NCBI RefSeq assembly: GCF_022012445.1
Contig: NZ_JAKLTS010000020.1
Span: 1 to 54,765, forward strand
Direction of reading: 5' to 3'
DNA length: 54,765 bases
DNA from: Massilia sp. TS11
GTDB lineage: Bacteria > Pseudomonadota > Gammaproteobacteria > Burkholderiales > Burkholderiaceae_D
Position 1 is the stretch's first letter, and each line of letters opens with the position of its first letter. The notes beneath the pieces are model-generated. The model was not told where the DNA came from, did no database searches, and worked only from the letters and a program-made list of their open reading frames with translations. Below are positions 1 through 8,010 of the stretch, piece after piece. Both the position numbers and the translations under genes were made by a program.

Positions 1-17
1 ATTTTTCCGCCCAAACA

Positions 18-37
18 AATGGGGTCTGACCCCATTT
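18..37. repeat. GGGGTCTGACCCC palindrome, copy 1
   Basis: A 13-bp palindrome (21-33) flanked by AAAT and ATTT. The same element recurs at 9082-9094 and twice at 24730-24795. It looks like a small interspersed palindromic repeat. It carries an in-frame ATG (19) that could be mistaken for the start of the gene beginning at 61. Confidence 0.8.
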
Positions 38-60
38 TTTCTTTGGGGCATAATCTTGGG

Positions 61-1215
61 ATGCGTCATTTTCTTCCGCCGCCGCCTGCGGTGCCGTTGC
101 CGGAACGCCTGCGTGCTGTGCTCGGGGCTTTGCTCGGGCTTGGCTTTGCGGCTCTGCTCAGCTTTCTGACCTATGGCGCCGCGCCGGCTGCCCTGTATCT
201 GGCCGCCCCGATCGGGGCCTCGGCCGTCATCGTGTTCTGTCTGCCCGCCAGTCCGCTCGCCCAGCCGTGGCCGGTGCTGGCCGGGAATGTGGTCTCGGCC
301 CTGGTCGGGGTCGCCGTCTGGCAGCTGCTGCCGCAGCCGCTGCTGGCGGCGCCGCTCGCGGGCGCGCTCGCCATTGCCGCCATGTTCGCCCTGCGCTGCC
401 TGCATCCGCCCGGCGGCTCGGTGGCTCTGACGGCCGTGCTGGGCGGGGCCGCCGTGCACCAGGCGGGCTTTGGCTTCGCGCTCTGGCCGGTCGGCCTGAA
501 CTCGGCCTTGCTGGTGTTGGCGGCGCTGCTCTACAACAATCTGAGCGGGCGCCGCTATCCGCACCTGCAGCAGCTGGCCCAGACCCAGACCCATGGCACC
601 GGCGACCGCGCCCCGACCGCGCGCCTGGGCTTCTCGGCCCAGGATCTGGAAGGGGTGCTGCAGCGCTATGGCCAGGTGCTCGACGTCAGCCTCGACGACC
701 TCGAGGCGATCATCCTGCAGACCGAGGCGGCCGCTTATCAGCGCCGCTTCGGTGTCATTTATTGCGAGGATGTGATGTCGCTCGATGTGGTGTCGCTCGA
801 ATTCGCCACCCCGCTGCAACAGGCCTGGGACTTGATGCGGCGCCACCACTTGCATGCGCTGCCGGTGCTGAATCGGGCGCGCCGCGTGATCGGCATCCTT
901 ACCCTGAGCGACTTTCTCCAGCATGCCCAGGTCGATCAGGTGGCATCGCTGGGCGCGCGCCTGCGCGCCTTCCTGCGTCCGCGCGCGGCCCGGCACAGCG
1001 AACAGCCGGAGGTGGTCGGCCAGATCATGCACACCCAGGTCAAGACGGTGCGCGCGGATGCGCCGATCGCGTCCCTGGTGCCGCTGATGGCCAACGCCGG
1101 CCTGCACCATCTGCCGGTGGTCGACGCCGAACAGCGCTTTGTCGGCATGCTGACCCAGTCGGATGTGCTGGCGGCCTTGTATGAAACGCGGCTGGCGGAG
1201 CTGGCGGCGCGGTAA
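61..1215 (+). CDS. HPP-family membrane protein with C-terminal CBS pair
   Basis: This 384-aa protein has a hydrophobic N-terminal half (about residues 17-165) typical of the HPP family, with the HPPGG signature at about residue 115. Two CBS domains follow, at about 235-290 (starts VMSLDVVSLEF) and 320-375 (starts IMHTQVKTVRA, ends near GMLTQSDVLAAL). HPP proteins are integral membrane proteins; a plant member has been linked to nitrite transport. CBS pairs usually bind adenosine nucleotides and regulate the attached domain, so a nucleotide-gated transporter or channel is a reasonable inference, but the substrate is unknown. I chose the ATG at 61 because the upstream ATG at 19 lies inside a repeated palindrome that adds an MGSDPIF-type tail. 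It stands alone, with trhP starting 31 bp downstream. Confidence 0.85.
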   Translation: MRHFLPPPPAVPLPERLRAVLGALLGLGFAALLSFLTYGAAPAALYLAAPIGASAVIVFCLPASPLAQPWPVLAGNVVSALVGVAVWQLLPQPLLAAPLAGALAIAAMFALRCLHPPGGSVALTAVLGGAAVHQAGFGFALWPVGLNSALLVLAALLYNNLSGRRYPHLQQLAQTQTHGTGDRAPTARLGFSAQDLEGVLQRYGQVLDVSLDDLEAIILQTEAAAYQRRFGVIYCEDVMSLDVVSLEFATPLQQAWDLMRRHHLHALPVLNRARRVIGILTLSDFLQHAQVDQVASLGARLRAFLRPRAARHSEQPEVVGQIMHTQVKTVRADAPIASLVPLMANAGLHHLPVVDAEQRFVGMLTQSDVLAALYETRLAELAAR

Positions 1216-1218
1216 AAT
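1213..1218 (+). promoter_or_regulatory. -10 element for trhP
   Basis: TAAAAT overlaps the stop codon of the preceding gene and lies 28 bp before the trhP start. No convincing -35 is seen at the usual distance, so this is a weak call. Confidence 0.35.
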
Positions 1219-1246
1219 ACGGGCTTTGCCTGTCTGTCTGCCTCCT

Positions 1247-2602
1247 ATGTTGCGCGCTCCTGAACTCCTGCTGCCGGCCGGTTCGCTGGCCAAGATGCAT
1301 GCCGCTTTCGACTTCGGCGCCGATGCCGTCTATGCGGGCCAGCCGCGCTATTCTCTGCGCGTGCGAAATAATGATTTCTCCACCCTGGACGCGCTGCGCG
1401 CCGGGATCGAGGGCGCGCATGCGCGCGGCAAGCAGTTTTTCGTGGCCAGTAATATCTTCGCCCACAATGCCAAGCTGAAGACCTACTTGCGCGATATGGA
1501 GCCGGTCATCGCGCTGCGCCCGGACGCCCTGATCATGGCCGATCCGGGCCTGATCATGCTGGTGCGCGAGCGCTGGCCCGAGGTGCCCGTGCACCTGTCG
1601 GTGCAGGCCAATGCGGTCAACTGGGCCGATGTGAAGTTCTGGCAGAAGCTGGGGCTGACGCGGGTGATCCTGTCGCGCGAACTCTCGCTCGATGAAATCG
1701 CCGAGATTCGCCAGGAATGCCCGGACATGGAGCTCGAGGTGTTCGTGCACGGGGCCTTGTGCATCGCCTATTCGGGGCGCTGTCTGCTGTCGGGCTACTT
1801 CAATCACCGCGATTCGAACCAGGGCACCTGCACCAATTCCTGCCGCTGGGACTACAAGGTCATGGATGCGCAGGAGGAGGCCAGCGGCGACTGGCAGCCG
1901 ATCGCGCTGAACTTCCAGCAGGCCCTGGCCGAGGCCGAGGCGCAGGCGCCGTTTTCGTCGCTGCACCAGCAGCCGCGCCATCCGCTGGCCGACCGTCCGT
2001 GGCTGATCGAGGAGGCCGAGCGCCCGGGCCAGCTGATGCCGATCCTCGAGGATGAACACGGCACCTACATCATGAATTCGAAGGACCTGCGCGCGATCGA
2101 GCATGTGGCGCGGCTAGTGGCGATCGGGGTCGATTCGCTCAAGGTCGAGGGGCGCACCAAGAGCCTGTACTACGTGGCGCGCACGGCCCAGGCCTACCGC
2201 CAGGCGATCGACGATGCGGTGGCCGGGCGGCCGTTCGACATCGGCCTGCTCAGCCAGCTGCAGGGCCTGGCCAACCGCGGCTATACGGACGGCTTCTATC
2301 AGCGTCACCATACCCAGGACTACCAGAACTATATGCGCGGCGCCTCCGAGGCCGAGCGCAGCCAGTATGTGGGCGATGTGCTGTCGGTCGAGGATGGCTG
2401 GGCGCGGGTGGCGGTGAAGAACCGTTTCGCCGTCGGCGACCGGCTCGAGGTCGTGCACCCGCGCGGCAACCGCGACATCACGATCACGCGCATGCGCGAC
2501 CGCGACGGCGCCGAGGTCCAGGTGGCGCCGGGCAGCGGGCATGAGGTGCGCATCGAGCTCGATGCGGACCTCGACCGGGCCCTGCTCGCGCGTTACCTGT
2601 AA
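1247..2602 (+). CDS. trhP: tRNA 5-hydroxyuridine modification protein TrhP (YegQ), peptidase U32 family
   Basis: This 451-aa protein belongs to the U32 'peptidase' family. The N-terminus (MLRAPELLLPAGSLAKM, then FGADAVYAGQ) and the central cysteine-rich segment (CIAYSGRCLLSGYFNHRDSN, then GTCTNSCRWDY, about residues 170-200) are characteristic of YegQ. In E. coli this protein acts with TrhO in hydroxylating the wobble uridine of tRNAs, using prephenate; it is not known as a true protease. The conserved cysteines fit an Fe-S cluster site, as proposed for the family. The ATG at 1247 starts exactly at the conserved N-terminus. The gene is convergent with the next one, and the two ends overlap by 10 bp (2593-2602). 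Confidence 0.92.
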   Translation: MLRAPELLLPAGSLAKMHAAFDFGADAVYAGQPRYSLRVRNNDFSTLDALRAGIEGAHARGKQFFVASNIFAHNAKLKTYLRDMEPVIALRPDALIMADPGLIMLVRERWPEVPVHLSVQANAVNWADVKFWQKLGLTRVILSRELSLDEIAEIRQECPDMELEVFVHGALCIAYSGRCLLSGYFNHRDSNQGTCTNSCRWDYKVMDAQEEASGDWQPIALNFQQALAEAEAQAPFSSLHQQPRHPLADRPWLIEEAERPGQLMPILEDEHGTYIMNSKDLRAIEHVARLVAIGVDSLKVEGRTKSLYYVARTAQAYRQAIDDAVAGRPFDIGLLSQLQGLANRGYTDGFYQRHHTQDYQNYMRGASEAERSQYVGDVLSVEDGWARVAVKNRFAVGDRLEVVHPRGNRDITITRMRDRDGAEVQVAPGSGHEVRIELDADLDRALLARYL

Positions 2603-3663
2603 GGGCTGTCGGCCAGCAGCTGGCGCAGCGGCTGCTGCCAGAGGGCGGCGATGGTGTGGCTGCCGTGGCCGCGCGTGGCGGGGCTCAGCGGCAGCACAAT
2701 CGCGCGCCCGTGCGGCAGGCGCTGGATCTCGCGTTCGAGGATGCCCAGCTCGGGCGGATTGATCAGGTCATCGGCCGTGTTCACGGCCAGCAGCGGCGCG
2801 CGGATGCGTGCGAGCTGGGGGCCGGGATCGTAGTCGCGCGAGGCTTCCAGCTGGTACACGAGGTCGTTCGCGTCGGTGGTCTTCAGGGCCTCGTCGACGT
2901 AGGCGTCGAAGGCCTGGTCGGCGCTGGCCAGGGTGGGCGCCTGCTGCTGGCGCAGCACCGGATTACTCCCCATCAGATACAGCATGCTGACGGCGGTGCG
3001 CAGGCCGTGCGGCTGCTGGGTGTAGGCGCCCTGCTGCCAGCTGGGGTCGCGGCGGATGGCGTCGATCGCCGTGCGGCGCCAGGCGCGGTTGCGGCCGGCG
3101 ATCTGGGTCGGCAGGCTGGCCAGGGGCATCAGGGCGTCCATGAAGTCGGGATGGCGCTCGCCCCAGACCCAGGTCTGCATGCCGCCCATCGAGGTGCCCA
3201 TCACCAGGCGCAGGTGGTTGACGCCCAGCTGCTCGGTCAGCAGGCGGTACTGGGCCTCGACCATATCGGTGTAGCCATAGGCCGGGAAGGCCATGCGCAG
3301 GCCGTCGCTCGGCTTGGACGAGGCGCCGTGGCCGATGCCGTCGGTGAGGATGATGTAGTAGCGGCTGGCGTCGAGGGCGCCGCCGGGCGCGAACAGTTCG
3401 CCGGCAAATTCGGGGCGCAGGAACTGGGCGCTGCTGCCGCCGGTGCCGTGCGTGATCAGGACGGCATTGCGCACCACGCCGCCGGCGTCGCGCTGCGGCG
3501 TGCCCAGGGTGCGGTAGTGGATGCGCAGGGCGGCCAGCTGGGCGCCGCTGGCGAAGCGGAAGTCGCGCAGCACGGCGTCGGCCTCGGCCGGGGTGGGGTA
3601 GGGGGCGGCGCTGCTGACAGCGGCCGCGGCGGCCAGCAGCAGGCCAAGCACATAGCGGAGCAT
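2593..3663 (-). CDS. secreted alpha/beta hydrolase, homoserine acetyltransferase (MetX)-like
   Basis: This 356-aa protein has a Sec signal peptide (MLRYVLGLLLAAAAAVSSAA). The body is an alpha/beta-hydrolase of the MetX-like group: the oxyanion region reads LITHGTGGSS, the nucleophile elbow is GTSMGGMQTW, a late Asp follows in NTADDLINPPE, and the catalytic His is in GHGSHTI. True MetX acetyltransferases are cytoplasmic, so the signal peptide and the absence of methionine genes nearby argue against a biosynthetic role. A secreted or periplasmic esterase/acyltransferase of unknown substrate is the safer call. It lies 43 bp downstream of amtB on the same strand, with GAGG before the ATG. Confidence 0.8.
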   Translation of the reverse strand: MLRYVLGLLLAAAAAVSSAAPYPTPAEADAVLRDFRFASGAQLAALRIHYRTLGTPQRDAGGVVRNAVLITHGTGGSSAQFLRPEFAGELFAPGGALDASRYYIILTDGIGHGASSKPSDGLRMAFPAYGYTDMVEAQYRLLTEQLGVNHLRLVMGTSMGGMQTWVWGERHPDFMDALMPLASLPTQIAGRNRAWRRTAIDAIRRDPSWQQGAYTQQPHGLRTAVSMLYLMGSNPVLRQQQAPTLASADQAFDAYVDEALKTTDANDLVYQLEASRDYDPGPQLARIRAPLLAVNTADDLINPPELGILEREIQRLPHGRAIVLPLSPATRGHGSHTIAALWQQPLRQLLADSPYR

Positions 3664-3706
3664 GAGATCCCTCGGAAGGTGGACAAGGCCCAGAGGGTAG
3701 CACAGG

Positions 3707-4909
3707 CTACCAGCTGGTTTCGCGCTCGGGCGTCGAGGTGATGTGGTGGAGCGACAGGTCGGCGCCCTGGTATTCCTGTTCGGGGTCGAGGCGCAGGCCG
3801 ATGGTGCGCGCGATCAGGCCATACACGAGCAGGCCGCCGGCCACGGCGATCAGCACGCCGAGGGCGGTGCCGATCAGCTGGGGCAGCAGGGCGACGCCGC
3901 CGATGCCGCCCAGGGCCTTGGCGCCGAAGATGCCGGCGGCGACCCCGCCCCAGGTGCCGCACAGGCCGTGCAGCGGCCATACGCCGAGCACATCGTCGAT
4001 CTTCCAGCGGTTCTGCACGAGCGTGAACATGGAGACGAAGATGGCGCCGGCGATGGCGCCGGTCAGCAGGGCGCCGAGCGGGTGCATGAGGTCGGAGCCG
4101 GCGCAGACGGCCACCAGGCCGGCCAGCGGGCCGTTGTAGGCGAAGCCCGGGTCATTGCGGCCCAGGAGCAGGGCGACCAGGGTGCCGCCGGCCATGGCCA
4201 TCAGCGAGTTCATGGCGACCAGGCCATTCATCTTGTCGAGCGTCTGGGCGCTCATCACATTGAAGCCGAACCAGCCGACCGTGAGGATCCAGGCGCCGAG
4301 CGCGAGGAAGGGGATCGACGAAGGCGGGTGGGCGGCGATGGCGCCCGACTTCGAGTAGCGCCCGCGCCGTGCGCCCAGCAGCAGCACCGCCGGCAGCGCG
4401 ATCCAGCCGCCGACGGCGTGGACCACGACGGAGCCGGCGAAGTCGTGGAATTCGGCGCCGAAGCTGGCCGCCAGCCAGGCCTGCAGGCCGAAGCGCTGGT
4501 TCCAGGCGATGCCTTCGAACAGGGGGTAGACGAAGCCGACCAGCAGGGCCGTGGCCAGCAGCTGCGGATGAAAGCGCGCGCGTTCGGCGATGCCGCCCGA
4601 GATGATGGCGGGGATGGCGGCCGCAAAGGTCAGCAGGAAGAAGAATTTGACCAGTTCAAAGCCGTTCTTCTGGGCCAGGGTGGCGGCATCGGCCCAGAAG
4701 CCGACCCCGTAGGCGATGCTGTAGCCGATGAAGTAGTAGACGATGGTGGAGACGGCCAGGTCGGCCAGGATTTTGACCAGGGCATTGACCTGGTTCTTTT
4801 TGCGCACCGTGCCCAGTTCGAGGAAGGCGAAGCCGGCGTGCATCGCCAGAATCATGATCGCCCCGAGAAGAATAAACAGCGCATTGGCCGCGTGCAAGAT
4901 GCCATCCAT
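3707..4909 (-). CDS. amtB: ammonium transporter AmtB
   Basis: This 400-aa Amt/Rh-family channel has about eleven hydrophobic segments. Recognisable family signatures are ALFILLGAIMILAMHAGFAFLE near the N-terminus, the pore histidine in VVVHAVGGW, and the second in GVWPLHGLCGTWGG. It conducts ammonium/ammonia across the inner membrane. The start at 4909 is preceded by GGGAG, and a longer reading from 4987 has no ribosome binding site and would cross the promoter. Upstream lie a sigma-54 promoter (4961-4976) and two NtrC-type sites (5051-5080), so expression under nitrogen limitation is strongly suggested. No glnK (PII) gene is adjacent, unlike the common glnK-amtB pair. Confidence 0.93.
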   Translation of the reverse strand: MDGILHAANALFILLGAIMILAMHAGFAFLELGTVRKKNQVNALVKILADLAVSTIVYYFIGYSIAYGVGFWADAATLAQKNGFELVKFFFLLTFAAAIPAIISGGIAERARFHPQLLATALLVGFVYPLFEGIAWNQRFGLQAWLAASFGAEFHDFAGSVVVHAVGGWIALPAVLLLGARRGRYSKSGAIAAHPPSSIPFLALGAWILTVGWFGFNVMSAQTLDKMNGLVAMNSLMAMAGGTLVALLLGRNDPGFAYNGPLAGLVAVCAGSDLMHPLGALLTGAIAGAIFVSMFTLVQNRWKIDDVLGVWPLHGLCGTWGGVAAGIFGAKALGGIGGVALLPQLIGTALGVLIAVAGGLLVYGLIARTIGLRLDPEQEYQGADLSLHHITSTPERETSW

Positions 4910-4960
4910 GCTAAAAAACTCCCTGCAAAAGTGCATGTGAAAAATCGGTGTCCAATTTGA

Positions 4961-4976
4961 AGCAAAAAGCGTTCCA
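4961..4976 (-). promoter_or_regulatory. sigma-54 promoter of amtB
   Basis: On the minus strand the sequence TGGAACGCTTTTTGCT matches the sigma-54 consensus TGGCACG-N4-TTGCW with one mismatch. Exactly 10 nt separate the GG and GC dinucleotides. The predicted transcript start, about 12 nt past the GC, leaves a leader of about 40 nt before the amtB ATG. Confidence 0.75.
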
Positions 4977-5050
4977 AGTTGGTGCATCGGTCTAAGTGCT
5001 TGAATTTACGGGCAGTGATTATTTTGTTCACGGCCCCAAGCGGGTTCTGT

Positions 5051-5080
5051 TGCACCAGCATGGTGCGCCAACTTGGTGCA
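5051..5080. promoter_or_regulatory. two overlapping NtrC-type activator sites
   Basis: TGCACCAGCATGGTGCG (5051-5067) and TGCGCCAACTTGGTGCA (5064-5080) each match the NtrC consensus TGCACCA-N3-TGGTGCA at 13 of 14 positions. They lie about 90 bp upstream of the amtB sigma-54 promoter, the usual enhancer distance. They are also about 35-60 bp upstream of the divergent sugar-transporter promoter. Confidence 0.75.
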
Positions 5081-5113
5081 AGGGCGGCGCCGGGCTGGCG
5101 CGTGAAAAAGCGT

Positions 5114-5142
5114 TTGCAATCGATTGCAATTGGACCTATAGT
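5114..5142 (+). promoter_or_regulatory. promoter with LacI-type operator for the sucrose importer operon
   Basis: A perfect 16-bp palindrome TTGCAATCGATTGCAA (5114-5129) begins with the -35 hexamer TTGCAA. A -10 TATAGT (5137-5142) follows at exactly 17 bp. The palindrome has the CG-centred symmetry of LacI/GalR operators and shares GCAATCG with sites near the TonB receptor and regulator at 11.5-11.65 kb. Binding would block the -35. Confidence 0.75.
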
Positions 5143-5179
5143 AGCGTTCACCCGCGCCGCCGCGCCCAAGGACAAGACC

Positions 5180-6514
5180 ATGAGAGACACCCGCCCGGCC
5201 CCGCCGCCGGCCCTGAGCTGGGGCCAGATCGTGCAGATGAACGTCGGCTTTTTCGGCCTGCAGTTCAGCTTCGGCCTACAGCAGAGCAATATGAGCCCGA
5301 TTTACAGCTACCTCGGGGCCGACGAGGCCGCGCTGCCGCTGCTGGCCCTGGCCGGCCCCGTGACCGGCCTGCTGGTGCAGCCGCTGGTGGGGGCGCTGAG
5401 CGACCGCACCGTGTCGCGCTGGGGGCGGCGCACGCCGTATTTTCTGACGGGCGCGATCCTGTGTTCGCTGGCCCTGTTCGCGATGCCCTACAGCGCCGCG
5501 CTGTGGATGGCGGCCAGCCTGCTGTGGATACTCGACGCGGCCAATAACATCACGATGGAGCCCTACCGCGCGTATGTCAGCGACCGCCTGCCGCCGGCCC
5601 AGCATCCGATGGGCTATCTGACCCAGAGCGCGTTCACCGGCCTGGCCCAGACCTTGTCGTATCTGGCGCCCTCGCTGATGGTGTGGCTGGGGATGGACAA
5701 GGACGCCGTGGGCGGCAACCACATCCCGCAGATCACCCAGGTGGCGTTTGTGATCGGCGCCCTGTTGTCGGCCTCGACGATCGTGTGGTCGATCTGGCGC
5801 GTGCCCGAGCTGCCGCTAAGCAGCGCCGAGCGCGCCGCGCTGGCGGCCCGTCCGCGCGGGCTGGGCGCGACGCTGGGCGAGATCTGGGATGCGCTGCGCG
5901 AGATGCCGCGGCCGATGCGCCAGCTGGCCTGGATGAAGCTGTTCCAGTGGTACGCGATGATGTGCTACTGGCAGTTCGTCGTGTATGCGATTGCGCGCAA
6001 TCTGTTCGGCAGTAGCGATCCGCACAGCAGCGCCTTCCATGACGCGGTGCTGGTCAATGGCCAGGTGGGCGGTTTCTACAATGCCGTGGCCTGCGTGGCG
6101 GCGTTTGCGATGGTGCCGTTCACGCGCCGCTTCGGGGCCGGGCGCATGCACGCGCTGTGCCTGACGCTGGCCGGCATCGGCATGCTGTGCATCCCCCATG
6201 TGAAGAGCCAGGCCTGGCTGTTCGTGCCGATGCTCGGCATCGGCCTGGGCTGGGCCAGCATGATGGGCAATCCGTATGTGATGCTGGCGCGCTCGATTCC
6301 GACCGCGCGCACCGGCGTCTACATGGGCATCTTCAATATGTTCATCGTGATTCCGATGCTGATCCAGGGCCTGACCCTGCCGCTGATGTACCAGCGCCTG
6401 CTCGGCGGCGACGCGCGCAATGTGCTGGCGCTGGCCGGCGTGTTGCTGCTCTGCGCCGCCCTGGCCTGCCTGCGCGTGCAGGTGCCGGCCGAGGACGCCA
6501 CCCCTTCCGCCTGA
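5180..6514 (+). CDS. MFS sugar transporter (SLC45-like; probable sucrose importer)
   Basis: This 444-aa protein with about twelve hydrophobic segments belongs to the sugar-proton MFS group that includes plant-type and SLC45 sucrose carriers and the SuxC transporter of Xanthomonas. Visible signatures are the loop GALSDRTVSRWGRRTPYF (about residues 72-89), a form of the MFS D-R-x-G-R/R motif, and NNITMEPYRAYVSDRLP about 35 residues later. It is predicted to carry sucrose across the inner membrane. The ATG at 5180 has AAGGA upstream. Sucrose phosphorylase starts 9 bp downstream, so the two form an operon. The promoter carries a LacI-type palindrome over its -35. The substrate call rests on the partner enzyme. 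Confidence 0.85.
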   Translation: MRDTRPAPPPALSWGQIVQMNVGFFGLQFSFGLQQSNMSPIYSYLGADEAALPLLALAGPVTGLLVQPLVGALSDRTVSRWGRRTPYFLTGAILCSLALFAMPYSAALWMAASLLWILDAANNITMEPYRAYVSDRLPPAQHPMGYLTQSAFTGLAQTLSYLAPSLMVWLGMDKDAVGGNHIPQITQVAFVIGALLSASTIVWSIWRVPELPLSSAERAALAARPRGLGATLGEIWDALREMPRPMRQLAWMKLFQWYAMMCYWQFVVYAIARNLFGSSDPHSSAFHDAVLVNGQVGGFYNAVACVAAFAMVPFTRRFGAGRMHALCLTLAGIGMLCIPHVKSQAWLFVPMLGIGLGWASMMGNPYVMLARSIPTARTGVYMGIFNMFIVIPMLIQGLTLPLMYQRLLGGDARNVLALAGVLLLCAALACLRVQVPAEDATPSA

Positions 6515-6523
6515 ACCCCGACC

Positions 6524-7999
6524 ATGCAAAACCAAGTACAACTGATCACCTATGTCGACCGCTTCGGCGGCCAGACCCTGAACGCACTGCGCGCGCTGCT
6601 CAATGGGCCGCTGGCGGGCGTGTTCGGCGGCGTGCACCTGCTGCCGTTTTATCACACGATCGACGGCGCCGATGCCGGCTTCGACCCGATCGACCACACG
6701 CGCGTCGATGCGCGCCTGGGCGGCTGGGACGAGGTGCGCGCGCTGGCGGCCGATTACGAACTGATGGCCGACGTGATCGTCAACCACATGTCGAGCGCGT
6801 CGCCGCAGTTCCTCGACTACCAGCAGCGCGGCGCCGCTTCGCCGTATGCGGGCCTGTTCCTGACGATGGACGCGGTGTTCCCGAGCGGCGCGCGCGAGCA
6901 GGACCTGCTGGCCATCTACCGGCCGCGCCCCGGCCTGCCGTTCACCGTCTACACGATGGCCGATGGCAGCCGCAAGCTGTTGTGGACCACCTTCACCGGC
7001 CAGCAGATCGACATCGACGTCGCCCACCCGGCCGGGCAGGCTTATCTGAGCGGGATTCTCGAGCAGCTGGCGGCCAGCGGCGTGCGCATGGTGCGCCTGG
7101 ATGCGGTCGGATATGCGATCAAGCAGGCCGGCGCCAGCTGCTTCATGATGCCCGAGACCTTCGCCTTCATCGCCCGCTTCGCCGAGCAGGCGCGCGCGCT
7201 CGGGCTCGAGGTGCTGGTCGAGATCCACGCCTACTACAAGCGCCAGATCGAAGTGGCGCGCCAGGTCGACTGGGTGTACGACTTCGCGCTGCCGCCGCTG
7301 GTGCTGCACGCGCTCGAATTCGGGCGCGCCGATGCGCTGCAGGCCTGGATCGCCCAGCGTCCGGAAAATGCCATCACCGTGCTCGACACGCACGACGGCA
7401 TCGGCATCATCGACATCGGCGCCGACGCCGGCGACCGCGCCGGCCAGCCCGGCCTGGTGCCGCCCGAGGAGCTCGATGAACTGGTCGAGCGCATCCACCG
7501 CAATTCGCAGGGGCAGAGCCGCCAGGCGACCGGCGCGGCGGCCTCGAATCTCGACCTGTACCAGGTCAACTGCACCTTCTACGATGCGCTGGGCCGGCAC
7601 GACAGCGCCTATCTGCTGGCGCGCGCGATCCAGTTCTTCGTGCCAGGCGTGCCGCAGGTGTATTACGTCGGCCTGCTGGCCGGGCACAATGACATGGACC
7701 TGCTGGCCCGCAGCAAGGTCGGACGCGACATCAACCGCCACTACTACACGCACGCGGAAGTGCTGGCCGAACTCGAACGGCCGGTGGTGGCGCGCCTGCT
7801 CGAGCTGATCCGCCTGCGCAACAGCCATCCGGCCTTCCAGGGCCGCTTCACGAGCGTGCCGACGGACGCGGCGCACAGCCTGCGCCTGCGCTGGGAGGCC
7901 GGCGCCGACTTCATCGAACTGCAGGCCGACCTGCGCGCCAAGCAGGGCGCGATCGTGGCCAGCGAGGCCGGCACCACGCGCGTGTTCACCCTGGCCTGA
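6524..7999 (+). CDS. sucrose phosphorylase (GH13 subfamily 18)
   Basis: This 491-aa enzyme closely resembles Bifidobacterium sucrose phosphorylase over its whole length (N-terminus QVQLITYVDRFGGQT; DGADAGFDPIDHTRVD; GAAASNLDLYQVN). It converts sucrose and phosphate to glucose 1-phosphate and fructose in the cytoplasm. The expected GH13 residues are present: nucleophile D193 (RLDAVGY), acid/base E233 (VEIHAYY) and transition-state stabiliser D291 (LDTHDG). It sits directly behind the sugar importer and belongs with the TonB receptor, LacI regulator and fructokinase further right. The Xanthomonas sux locus carries an amylosucrase at the equivalent place, so this locus uses the energy-saving phosphorolytic route instead. 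Its stop codon and that of the convergent next gene form the two arms of a 6-bp hairpin (7997-8013). Confidence 0.95.
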   Translation: MQNQVQLITYVDRFGGQTLNALRALLNGPLAGVFGGVHLLPFYHTIDGADAGFDPIDHTRVDARLGGWDEVRALAADYELMADVIVNHMSSASPQFLDYQQRGAASPYAGLFLTMDAVFPSGAREQDLLAIYRPRPGLPFTVYTMADGSRKLLWTTFTGQQIDIDVAHPAGQAYLSGILEQLAASGVRMVRLDAVGYAIKQAGASCFMMPETFAFIARFAEQARALGLEVLVEIHAYYKRQIEVARQVDWVYDFALPPLVLHALEFGRADALQAWIAQRPENAITVLDTHDGIGIIDIGADAGDRAGQPGLVPPEELDELVERIHRNSQGQSRQATGAAASNLDLYQVNCTFYDALGRHDSAYLLARAIQFFVPGVPQVYYVGLLAGHNDMDLLARSKVGRDINRHYYTHAEVLAELERPVVARLLELIRLRNSHPAFQGRFTSVPTDAAHSLRLRWEAGADFIELQADLRAKQGAIVASEAGTTRVFTLA

Positions 8000-8010
8000 G
8001 CGCCGGCCGC

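Noticed and set aside
19..60. Upstream ATG giving a 14-residue extension (MGSDPIF...) to the HPP-CBS protein
   Set aside because: The ATG lies inside the GGGGTCTGACCCC repeat. The same MGSDPIF start appears wherever the palindrome lies upstream of a gene (also at 9096 on the minus strand), so it is a repeat artefact.
2593..3663. Homoserine O-acetyltransferase MetX
   Set aside because: It has a cleavable signal peptide and no methionine genes nearby; only the alpha/beta-hydrolase fold is shared.
5051..5080. Second LacI operator near the sucrose importer
   Set aside because: The symmetric TGCACC...GGTGCA sequences match NtrC sites better than the GCAATCG type and fit the amtB sigma-54 promoter spacing.
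6524..7999. Amylosucrase, as expected from the sux locus of Xanthomonas
   Set aside because: Length (491 aa) and motifs (QVQLITYVDRFG, GAAASNLDLYQVN) match sucrose phosphorylase; amylosucrases are about 630 aa with a different N-terminal domain.
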